Source: Acidimicrobiales bacterium (lineage in GTDB: Bacteria; Actinomycetota; Acidimicrobiia; Acidimicrobiales; JADJXE01). Taken from it: 7,371 bases of DNA. Shown piece after piece: positions 1 to 6,173 of the stretch. The stretch's first letter is position 1; every line of letters begins with the position of its first letter. Below the pieces are notes generated by a model. The model saw nothing but the letters and a program-made list of their open reading frames with translations. It had not been told where the DNA came from and did not search any database. The translations under genes were made by a program, and so were the position numbers. Location: assembly GCA_016716005.1 (NCBI GenBank), contig JADJXE010000006.1, forward strand, positions 1 through 7,371, read 5' to 3'.

Positions 1-40
1 CTGCGGTGGCGAGCCTCCGACCGCGACCCCCACTCGCAAC

Positions 41-45
41 AGGAG
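41..45 (+). promoter_or_regulatory. Ribosome binding site for the tail-tube-like gene
   Basis: A perfect AGGAG lies 8 bases upstream of the ATG at 54. It is the best Shine-Dalgarno sequence in the window and favours 54 over the upstream in-frame start at 6, which would add a 16-residue leader of low-complexity Arg/Pro/Ala type. A strong site fits a protein needed in many copies per virion. Confidence 0.75.
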
Positions 46-53
46 CAGCCGCC

Positions 54-713
54 ATGGCCATCACCACCGACAAGGTCTCCTCCATCCAGGCTGTGCGCCT
101 CCGGGCCATGCGCCTCACCGACGCCGGCGCCCCCGACGCCGGCGCCGACAGCCTGCTCGTCACCGACGCCCTCATCTCCGTGCAGGTCAGCGAGGAGGTC
201 GAGGCCGGCGCCGAGGTCATCCAGAAGAACGGCTCGGGCGCCATCTGCCTCAACTACAAGGCCCCCGACCGGCTCAAGCGGGCCGGCGTGTCCATGAACC
301 TGTGCCAGCTCGACTCGGAGCTGCTGTGGCTGATCGCCGGCGGCACCCTCATCACCGACGGCGGCCAGGCCATCGGCGTGGACCGGCCCGACGGCAACGC
401 CGACATCCCCAAGGTCGCTGGAGGTGTGGTCGGTCCCTACGAGGGCGACGCCCCGTCGGTGTCGTCCGACGACGACTCGGTGTACGTCCACTGGGTGTTC
501 CCCAAGTGCCAGTTCACCATGGGCCAGTTCACCATCGAGGAGGGCGTGCTGGTCGTCCCGGTCACCGGCTCGTCGTCGGCCAACCCCACCTTCGGCGACG
601 GCCCAGCCAACGCCGACCTGCCCTTCTACATCACCGGCCCCTACGCCTGGTTCCTGGACGAGAACCCGCTGCCGGCGGTCACCGACGGGCTGGGCGCGGT
701 CGTCGGGTCCTGA
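54..713 (+). CDS. Putative major tail (tube) protein
   Basis: This 219-residue product starts MAITTDKVSS, and the start is set by AGGAG 8 bases upstream. It looks like a soluble virion structural protein: no signal peptide or membrane segment, and alternating polar and hydrophobic stretches suggesting beta strands. The segment DALISVQVSEEVEAGAEVI, the later ICLNYKAPDRLKRAG and the C-terminal YAWFLDENPLP recall a family I associate with actinophage major tail proteins. The gene is uninterrupted and followed after 6 bases by the adaptor gene. In the usual actinophage order the tail tube gene comes after the adaptor and terminator, so its place here is odd. It could instead be a capsid decoration or other head protein. 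The structural role is fairly likely; the tail-tube assignment is inference. Confidence 0.5.
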   Translation: MAITTDKVSSIQAVRLRAMRLTDAGAPDAGADSLLVTDALISVQVSEEVEAGAEVIQKNGSGAICLNYKAPDRLKRAGVSMNLCQLDSELLWLIAGGTLITDGGQAIGVDRPDGNADIPKVAGGVVGPYEGDAPSVSSDDDSVYVHWVFPKCQFTMGQFTIEEGVLVVPVTGSSSANPTFGDGPANADLPFYITGPYAWFLDENPLPAVTDGLGAVVGS

Positions 714-719
714 GCGTCC

Positions 720-1536
720 ATGGCTCCGGTGACGCCCAGGCCGTGCGAGCCGTGGATCACCGCCGCCGACCTGGACGGCTGCGGCACCCCCCGACCCGCC
801 CGTCGGTCTGCTCGACGACTGCGCCCAAGCCGCGTCCGAGCTGCTGTGGGCCCTGTCGGGCCGCCAGTTCGGCGGGGTCTGCCAGACCACCGTCCGGCCG
901 TGCGCCCAGCAGAAGCGGGGCGGCCGCTGGCTCGCCCCCGACGGCTGGGACCCCACCTGGGGGTGGGCCGTCGAAGGCGGCTGGTGCGACCACCCCCACT
1001 CGCCGTGGCGGCGGGCCGGGCCCGTCGCAGGTCGGCCTGGGCGTCTACCCGGTGGTCGACGTCGTCGAGGTCGTCGTCGACGGCGCCACGCTCGACGACA
1101 GCCTCTACCGCCTCGACGACCGCCGCTGGCTCGTGCGCCTCGAGGACCCGGACGGCTCCCGGCCGGGATGGCCGGCCAGCCAGGACCTCACCCTCCCCGC
1201 CTCGGAGCCGGGCACGTGGGAGGTCACGTTCACGTGGGGGGTGCGCCCCCCCGCCGCCGGGGTGCTGGCCGCGGTGGCCCTGGCCGGCGAGCTGGCCAGG
1301 GATGCGCCGGCGGGGACTGCGCCCTCGACCCGCGGGTCACCGCCCTGGCCCGCCAAGGCGTCACCCTCCAGCTGACCGACCTGACGAGCCTGCTGGGCGA
1401 CGGCCGCACCGGCCTGCTGGCCGTCGACGCCTTCCTCGGCCGCGCTCAACCCCACGGGCTGGCGCAGCCCGCAGCGGTGCTGTCCCCGGACGTGGGCCCG
1501 CAGGTGCGGCGGGCCGGGGGGCCGGGCGGGTCGTGA
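720..1536 (+). CDS. Head-tail connector/adaptor protein (reading frame broken three times)
   Basis: Adaptor proteins of this type form the ring under the portal on which the neck and tail dock. The product is about 270 residues when read across frames. It begins MAPVTPRPCEPWITAADLDG in the frame of 720 (a GTG at 729 is an alternative start). It continues as GLLDDCAQAASELLWALSGR and later CQTTVRPC in the next frame from about 793. From about 1022 it reads GLGVYPVVDVVEVVVDG, then DDRRWLVRLEDPDGS and GTWEVTFTWG. From about 1304 it reads CALDPRVTALARQGV, then GRTGLLAVDAFL, and NPHGL-like and VLSPDV segments up to the stop. The order EPW, LSGRQF, YPVV, DDRRWLVRL, PGTW, PRVTALARQGV, VLSPD matches the actinophage head-tail adaptor pattern I know. 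The breaks map to C6 at 787-792, CCC at 1021-1023, and about 1296-1303. They look like single-base indels, though true decay cannot be excluded. Confidence 0.75.
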
Positions 1537-2521
1537 CCGACCCGGGCTGCCGGCCGCTGAGCGTCTGCCTGGTCGGCAACTTCCGCCCCCTACTGCAGCG
1601 AGGTCGCCTGGGCCGACGTGCTCGTCGATCTCGGCCATCGGGTGGTGCGCCTCCAGGAGGACGAGCAGACCTGGCGGTCCGTCGAAGCCGCCGCCGCGAC
1701 GGCCGACGTGTGCTGGTACACCCGAACGTGGAGCATCCACCCCCGCCCGGCCGGCCTGGCCGCGCTGGGGCGGATCGCCGGGCGGGGCTGCGTCACCGTG
1801 TCGGTGCACCTCGACCTGTACTGGGGGCTGGCCCGCCAGCGCAGCATCGGCGGCGACCCGTTCTGGGCCACCCAGCACGTGTTCACCGCCGACGGCGACC
1901 CCGCCTCGGCCCGACGGTTCGCCGCCGCCGGGATCGACCACCACTGGTTCCCCCCGGCCGTGCACGCCCCCCACGCCACCCTCGGCAGCCCCCGCAGCCA
2001 GTACCGGGGCCGGGTCGGGTTCGTCGGGTCGTCGAAGCGCTACCACCCGGAGTGGCGGTGGCGGCGCAGACTCACCGACGGCCTCGCCCGCCGCTACCGC
2101 CGCGGCTACCAGCGGGCCGGCGACGGGCTCACCGTGCGGCCTCCAGGACCTGTCGGACTGGTGCGCCTCGGTCGACGTCGTCGTGGGCGACACCCTCATG
2201 CTCCCCGGCCACGCCCGCTACTGGTCGGACCGCTACCCCGAGCTGTTGGGCCGGGGCGCCTTCCTGATCGCCCCGGCGCCCCCGGGATCGAGGGAGCACT
2301 ACCAGCCGGGCGTGCACTTCGTCGCCTACCAGCCCGGCCAGCTGGACCAGGTGTTCCGCCTCGTCGACGAGTGGGCCCGCCCCGAGATGGCCGAGCGACG
2401 CCACGCCATCGCCACAGCAGCCCGGGAGCACACCCTCGCCCACCACACCTACCACCACCGCATCCGCGGCCTGCTCGACCGGCTCGCCGAGCTGCACCCC
2501 CACCTGCGGGCGGCGCCATGA
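1533..2521 (+). CDS. Glycosyltransferase 1, GT-B fold, CgeB-like (frame broken twice)
   Basis: The product is about 328 residues, starting at a GTG that overlaps the adaptor stop by 4 bases (GTGA). The N-terminus LSVCLVGNFRP followed by YCSEVAWADVLVDLGHRVVR is a Rossmann-type opening strand and helix, as in GT-B glycosyltransferases. The middle has SVHLDLYWGLARQRSIGGDP, FTADGD and VGFVGSSKRYHPEWRWRRRL. The C-terminal domain has VDVVVGDT, then ARYWSDRYPELLGRGAFLIA around residues 228-247. This is the acceptor-side helix-strand region typical of the family 1 C-terminal domain in CgeB-like proteins, where an Asp/Glu contacts the nucleotide sugar. It ends with a long basic helical region. Frame changes occur at C5 1586-1590 and about 2131-2146. 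It probably transfers a sugar from a nucleotide donor onto a virion protein or a growing glycan. Donor and acceptor are unknown. There is no signal peptide, so it should be cytoplasmic. Confidence 0.72.
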
Positions 2522-3469
2522 CGCTCGGGCTGATCGTGCGAGGCGACCGGGGCGGGCTGGCCACCATGACCGGCGAAGCCTGCTCGCACCTGCAGCCGGA
2601 CGTCACGGTGCTCGTCGACCTGGGCCCCGCCGGCCGCGGCCCCTGCCAGCGCAGGGCGTTCCCCGACGCGCTGGTCGTCGACGGCCCCACCCTCACCTCC
2701 GAGGCGCTCGGCCGGCTCGCCCGCTGCGACGCCGTGTGGTCGGCCGAATGCTGGTACGGGGCCAAGCCGGACACGTTCGGGGTGCTCCACTCGATGCCCG
2801 AGCTCACCACCGACCGGGCCGACCGGCTCGCCGTCCCCACAGCCTGGCGGCAGCCGGTCGGGTCGTGGCTTGTGCCCGTCCCGGCGCCCTCCGACATGAT
2901 GTGCGAGCCGCTCCCATCGGCAGGCGGGCCGCTCGTCGTGGTGTTCCAAGACGCGCCGGCGATGGCCGACCGGGCCGGCGCCGGCACCTTCCGTGCCGCC
3001 CTCCGTCGGGTGCGGGTGACGTGCGGGTGGTGGTGCGCAACCCCAGCGGCCCTGGCCGCCCGCATCGGGCCGGGTGCCCGTCACCTGCATGGCCGAGGCG
3101 GCGACTGGCGGGAGTGGCCCGGCCGGCCACGTGCTCGCCCACCCCGCCGCTACGGCGGCCTGTCCCCTGCCCGCCCAGGAGGCCTCGGCGGTGGGGATGG
3201 GACTGCTCGTCGGCGCCCACGACCCCTACGCCGCCCTGCCCCACGCCCGGCCGGTCGCTCTCCGGGTCGCCCGGCGGGCGGTGCCGATGAAGGGCGGCCG
3301 CGTCGACGTCCACACCGTCGACCCGGCCGGGCTCGCCGCCGCCCTCGACACCCTCGACGCTGACCGCGACCTGCTGGAGGCCACCCGGCGGGCCGCCCTC
3401 GGCTGGGCCCGAACGGCCTCGTGGGCGAGGCTGCTGCCCGCCTGGCGCGACCTGCTCACCCCGCCGTGA
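2518..3469 (+). CDS. Glycosyltransferase 2, GT-B-like (frame broken several times)
   Basis: The product is about 317 residues. It starts at an ATG overlapping the previous stop by 4 bases (ATGA): MTLGLIVRGDRGGLATMTGE. This frame runs cleanly through VTVLVDLGPAGRGP, DAVWSAECWYG, VPTAWRQPVGSWLVPVP and PLVVVFQDAPAMADRAGAG to about 3005. The frame then changes several times between about 3005 and 3170. VRVVVRNPSG (from 3021), VPVTCMAEA and GHVLAHP are followed by a segment that reads RRYGGLS in the frame one base away. After about 3168 it is coherent again: LPAQEASAVGMGLLVGAHD, KGGRVDVHTVDP, LEATRRAALGWA. Reading RRYGGLSLPAQEASAVGMG across the break gives the C-terminal donor-binding stretch of GT-B enzymes, with Glu before a small-residue helix and a Gly-rich turn. 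This supports glycosyltransferase over pseudogene. Substrate is unknown. It overlaps the next gene by 4 bases. Confidence 0.65.
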
Positions 3470-4416
3470 CCGTCGACGGGTGGGCGAGCGAACCCCACTA
3501 CCTGGCCCACGTGGCCGCCGTGTGGCGGGCCCTCCCCGGCCGGCTGCGGGGCCGGCTGCACGTCCCCCGCCGCCTGGCCTCCCACCCGTGCGTCGCCGAC
3601 CTGGAGGTGACCGTCGGCCGCCCCGCCTCGAGCGGCGGGCCGGTGCTGGTCGCCGGATGGGCCGACAGCCGCCTGGTCGACCGGCGCCGCCGCATCCTGG
3701 TCGACCATGGCGCCGGCCAGACCTACCCGACGATCCCCGGCCACCCCTGCTATCCGGGCGGCAGCCGACACGACCCCCACGGCCTGCACCTGTGCCCCCG
3801 CCGAGAGGTGGCCGACCGGTGGCAGGCCCGCTACCCGGCCTGCACCACCGCGGTCGTCGGCGGCCTCCTCCTGCCCGCCCTGCTGGGCGTCGAACGCCGG
3901 CCGGTGGGGCCCGTGTGGTCGTTCCACTGGCCGTGCCGGGTCGCCCGCGAGGCCGGCTGGGCGTGGCCCGCCTGGCGGAACCACCTCCACGTCGCCGGAC
4001 CCGCACGGCATGGCCACGCATCCCGCGCCCGACCCCACGTCGACGGCGCCCTTGCCGCGGCCCGGGTTCCCCACGTCGACGACCTGGCCGCCGCCATCAG
4101 CCGGGCGACGGTGTGGATCGCCGACAACACCACCTCGGCGTTCCTGGCCGCAGCGTGCGGCGTCCCCGTCGTGTGGGTCGACAACCCGGCGTGGCCCCCG
4201 TCGCAGGCGCCGCCCCGCTTCACGTGGGCGCTCGACGGCATCCCCCACGCCGCCACACCCGCCGAGCTGCCCGCCGCGCTCGACCAGGCGCTCAGCGGGC
4301 ACTGCGAAGCCGCCTACCAGCGGATGGCCCAGCGCTGCTGGACGTGGATCGACGGCCGGGCCCCGGAGCGGGCTGCCACCGCCGTCGCCGCGTGGGCCGC
4401 GACCCTCACCGGGTGA
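3466..4416 (+). CDS. Glycosyltransferase 3, resembling CDP-glycerol glycerophosphotransferase
   Basis: This intact 316-residue product starts at a GTG overlapping the previous stop by 4 bases; no earlier start in this frame fits the gene spacing as well. The pattern resembles TagB/TagF-type CDP-glycerol glycerophosphotransferases and related GT-B enzymes. It has LVDHGAGQTYP with the His at residue 81, then HPCYPGGSRHD, and a later HGH at residues 182-184. Near residues 219-241, ADNTTSAFLAAACGVPVVWV matches the family's Asp-x-Ser/Thr-Ser plus Gly-x-Pro-Val-Val donor-binding region. WSFHWPCRVARE also fits. The known enzymes extend glycerol- or ribitol-phosphate teichoic acid; here the polymer or acceptor is unknown. 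It has no transmembrane or signal segment. As third in a run of three transferases inside structural genes, it may add a phosphate-linked or sugar unit to the virion. A plain sugar transferase is the alternative. Confidence 0.62.
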   Translation: MTVDGWASEPHYLAHVAAVWRALPGRLRGRLHVPRRLASHPCVADLEVTVGRPASSGGPVLVAGWADSRLVDRRRRILVDHGAGQTYPTIPGHPCYPGGSRHDPHGLHLCPRREVADRWQARYPACTTAVVGGLLLPALLGVERRPVGPVWSFHWPCRVAREAGWAWPAWRNHLHVAGPARHGHASRARPHVDGALAAARVPHVDDLAAAISRATVWIADNTTSAFLAAACGVPVVWVDNPAWPPSQAPPRFTWALDGIPHAATPAELPAALDQALSGHCEAAYQRMAQRCWTWIDGRAPERAATAVAAWAATLTG

Positions 4417-4922
4417 TGGCCGACGCCTCCGAACTGCGCGAGCGGATCCGCTCCGTGGCCGAACGGGCCGTCCCCGCCGCCGCCGACGCCGCCACCCAAG
4501 CCGTCCGCGACCACCGCCCCGAGCTCGCCCGCTGGGACTACGGCCAGGACCCCCGACCCCCGTTCCCCCCGCACGTGGCGCTGGACGGCTGCGTGCACGC
4601 CGGCAGCGACGACCCCGCCCTGGCCACCGCAGCCACCGACGCCGAACAGGTCGGCGGCCACTTCGCCCCGCAGGACCACACCGGCTGCCTGTGCCGCACC
4701 CTCCCCGCCGACGTGACCGCCAGGCCCGCCGGCCCCCTGCGCGCCGCCGTCACCCTCGACCCCACCGGCCCCGACGGCAGCGAGCCGATCGCGGTGCGGC
4801 GGGGCCGCACCCTCCTCGTGCTCCCCGGCCGGGCCGGCGTCACCGACCGGGCCGCCGACGAGTTCCACGGGCTGCTCGCCGACGGCTGGGCCGGCTGGCT
4901 CACCGACGCCTGGAGGCCCTGA
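4416..4922 (+). CDS. Unrecognised 168-residue protein with a His/Cys motif, possible virion-assembly protein
   Basis: The ATG shares one base with the previous stop (TGATG). The reading frame is intact to a TGA at 4920-4922, which overlaps the next ATG by one base. The N-terminal third is an Ala- and Arg-rich helix (ELRERIRSVAERAVPAAADA). The middle holds PPHVALDGCVHAGSDD and then PQDHTGCLCRTLP, with His88, Cys91 and Cys93. That H-x-x-C-x-C resembles the conserved end of MuF-type minor head proteins (HP-x-C-R-C), but the rest does not look like a full MuF domain. The C-terminal third has RRGRTLLVLPGRAG and ends in a Trp-rich tail. By position, between adaptor and terminator, a head-closure or neck role would fit. 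I would not assign it on sequence. No membrane segment is visible. Confidence 0.55.
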   Translation: MADASELRERIRSVAERAVPAAADAATQAVRDHRPELARWDYGQDPRPPFPPHVALDGCVHAGSDDPALATAATDAEQVGGHFAPQDHTGCLCRTLPADVTARPAGPLRAAVTLDPTGPDGSEPIAVRRGRTLLVLPGRAGVTDRAADEFHGLLADGWAGWLTDAWRP

Positions 4923-5404
4923 TGGCGATCCCGGTGGACGTCCTCGACCTGCTCGCCCACGACCTCCTCGACGCCCTCGTCGACGCGCTCGACACGCCCG
5001 GCGCCAGCGGAAGCGCCCTCAGCCGCTATCCGCGGGGCTGCCCGCCCACACCTGCGAACAGGTCGTCACGTGGGTCGAATCGGTCACCCCAAGACCCAGC
5101 CGGGCCGGCGAAGGTGGGCCGTGTGGTCGTCCCCCAGGTGGCGCTGCGGGGCGCGGTGGTCCGCTGCTCGAGCACCGCCCCCACCCCCGACGGCCTCACC
5201 CTCGACGGCGAAAGGTCCCGCCAGGCCGTCGACGTGTGGGCCGTCTGGTCGCGCCTCACCCGCCAGTGGTCGGCCGGCAGCCTGTTCCCGTCCGTGCCGT
5301 CGCTGGGCTGCCAGCACGTCGACTGGCAGCCCGGCGTGCGCACCACCAGCCCCCAGGGCGGCCTGGTGGCCGTCACCGTCGGCTGCACCCTCACCATCAC
5401 CTGA
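4922..5404 (+). CDS. Tail terminator-like protein (two compensating frame changes)
   Basis: Tail terminators cap the tail tube and join it to the head. This product is about 160 residues, from ATG 4922 (one-base overlap with the stop of the previous gene) to a TGA at 5402-5404. The N-terminal helix is VDVLDLLAHDLLDALVDALD. A short segment between about 5034 and 5090 reads coherently only in the frame one base back: GLPAHTCEQVVTWVES. The original frame resumes with VGRVVVPQVALRGAVVRC, then RSRQAVDVWAVWSRLTRQWS and a C-terminal RTTSPQGGLVAVTVGCTLTI. That order (C-E-Q-x-x-V-x-W, then beta strands ending V-R-C, a helix, a Gly-rich strand) fits actinophage terminator-like proteins. One G added at G4 5034-5037 and one C removed from C4 5087-5090 joins all parts. 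The gene lies between neck and chaperone genes, as expected for a terminator. Confidence 0.62.
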   Translation: MAIPVDVLDLLAHDLLDALVDALDTPGASGSALSRYPRGCPPTPANRSSRGSNRSPQDPAGPAKVGRVVVPQVALRGAVVRCSSTAPTPDGLTLDGERSRQAVDVWAVWSRLTRQWSAGSLFPSVPSLGCQHVDWQPGVRTTSPQGGLVAVTVGCTLTIT

Positions 5405-5448
5405 CCCTGCCAACCATCGTCGAGCACGTCGGCTCATGCTCGGCGGTC

Positions 5449-5865
5449 ATGGCCGACACCAACCCCCAGGCGGGCCTCGCCCTCAACGGCGACGGCTCCG
5501 CCGCCGTCCACCATCCCGACGGGCGCACCTGGCGGCTGCGGATCCCCACCCTCGGCGAGTTCGCCGAGCTGCGCGACCGCACCTTCGCCTGGAACGACGA
5601 CCTCACCGCCGCCGCCCTGGCCGCCGCACGCGACGCCGACACCCAAGACCTCACCGACCCCGACGTCGTGCTCTCCCAACGGCGAGCCGGCCGCACCCTG
5701 CAGGAGCGGATCCGCACGGGCCGCACCGACTGGTGGGCCCACACCGTGTGGCTGCTGGGCGGCGACGAGCTGCGCGAGCCGGCCGTGTGGATGGCCACCG
5801 ACGAGACCGCCATCGCCCGGCTCCTGCGCCACTGGCAGACCTGCCCGGAAGCTTCTGGCACCTGA
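5449..5865 (+). CDS. Tail assembly chaperone G-like protein
   Basis: This 138-residue product starts at ATG 5449, 44 bases after the terminator stop, with only a weak upstream ribosome binding site. MADTNPQAGLALNGDGSAAV is followed by WRLRIPTLGEFAELRDRTFA and a helical acidic stretch. The C-terminal part has WWAHTVWLLGGDELREPAVW and LLRHWQTCPEASGT. Chaperones of this class bind tape measure protein in the cytoplasm during tail assembly and are absent from the mature virion. The size, and the position directly before an overlapping -1-frame extension and the tape measure gene, are the diagnostic points; individual residues of these proteins are poorly conserved. It is intact in its own frame. 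The gap of 44 bases upstream is the only real intergenic stretch in the operon, and I see no convincing terminator or promoter in it. Confidence 0.62.
   Translation: MADTNPQAGLALNGDGSAAVHHPDGRTWRLRIPTLGEFAELRDRTFAWNDDLTAAALAAARDADTQDLTDPDVVLSQRRAGRTLQERIRTGRTDWWAHTVWLLGGDELREPAVWMATDETAIARLLRHWQTCPEASGT
5836..5862 (+). other. Candidate -1 programmed frameshift region between G and T
   Basis: The G frame ends at TGA 5863-5865, and protein-like sequence continues in the -1 frame. G-to-GT slippage at this point is well known in lambda-like and actinophage tail operons. No canonical X XXY YYZ heptamer is seen in the roughly 60 bases before the stop. The nearest candidate is C CCG GAA at 5844-5850, which allows good re-pairing only in the P site. 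One extra C at 5844-5846 would fuse the frames directly, so a sequence error like the others in this window is an equal alternative. Confidence 0.4.
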
Positions 5866-6167
5866 CCCCCGGCCAGGTGCCCTCCCAGCCGGCCACGACC
5901 CGCAGCCTGCTCCGCCCCCTCTACCGGGCCGCCTTCGGCCTGGGGGTGACCGCCGCCCAGCTGGACGCCTGCCAGATGTGGCAGGTCGCGGCCATGCTCG
6001 ACCTCGAGCCCCGCCCGCACGCCGCCGGCGACGACCGGACGCTGATCCGCCAGCGTCTCCTCGCCGCCAAGGGCCGGGCCCCCGCACCCCGCCCCGAGCC
6101 CACGGACGCGCACCGCCGCCTCAGCGGGGGTCTGCCCACCCGGTCGCGTCGGCCGTCGCCATCCTGA
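5841..6167 (+). CDS. Tail assembly chaperone T extension, -1 frame relative to G
   Basis: The reading frame one base back from the G gene is open well upstream of and through the G stop. It becomes protein-like from about 5841: LPGSFWHLTPGQVPSQPATT, then LYRAAFGLGVTAAQLDACQM, WQVAAMLDLEPRPHAAGDD and LIRQRLLAAKGRAPAPRPEP. It ends at a TGA at 6165-6167, 6 bases before the tape measure ATG. The helical pattern with GLTxxQxDxMxxWQV followed by RQRLxAAK is typical of the T part of actinophage G/GT chaperones. It has no start codon of its own with a ribosome binding site, so it is presumably made as a G-T fusion of about 239 residues. The last 15 residues are Arg/Ser/Pro-rich and may reflect another indel, because the frame one base on reads VASAVAILNDDAG there. 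Confidence 0.55.
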   Translation: MPGSFWHLTPGQVPSQPATTRSLLRPLYRAAFGLGVTAAQLDACQMWQVAAMLDLEPRPHAAGDDRTLIRQRLLAAKGRAPAPRPEPTDAHRRLSGGLPTRSRRPSPS

Positions 6168-6173
6168 ACGACG

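Noticed and set aside
1054..1084. GTC/GAC-rich near-repeat that looks like a palindromic operator
   Set aside because: It encodes the adaptor strand VVDVVEVVVDG. The repetition follows from GTC and GAC codon preference and lies mid-gene.
1105..2199. Long open frame of 364 codons on the - strand
   Set aside because: It lies opposite the adaptor and transferase 1. In DNA with this G/C bias at third positions the antisense frame rarely meets a stop. The product is Gly/Ala/Arg-rich low complexity with no recognisable domain.
720..2267. Single + strand frame of 515 codons starting at the adaptor ATG
   Set aside because: Only the first 25 or so residues look like protein. After the C6 run at 787-792 this frame becomes Arg/Pro/Ala repeats while coherent sequence continues in other frames.
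2804..4021. Open frame of 405 codons on the - strand
   Set aside because: The composition is almost all Arg, Gly, Pro and Ala, and it lies opposite protein-like + strand sequence with clear transferase motifs. It is a shadow of codon bias.
5405..5448. Possible terminator hairpin (GAGCA and TGCTC, 5-base arms with a 10-base spacer) between terminator and chaperone genes
   Set aside because: The arms are short, the loop is long and no T-run follows. The flanking genes belong to one assembly module, so termination here is unlikely.
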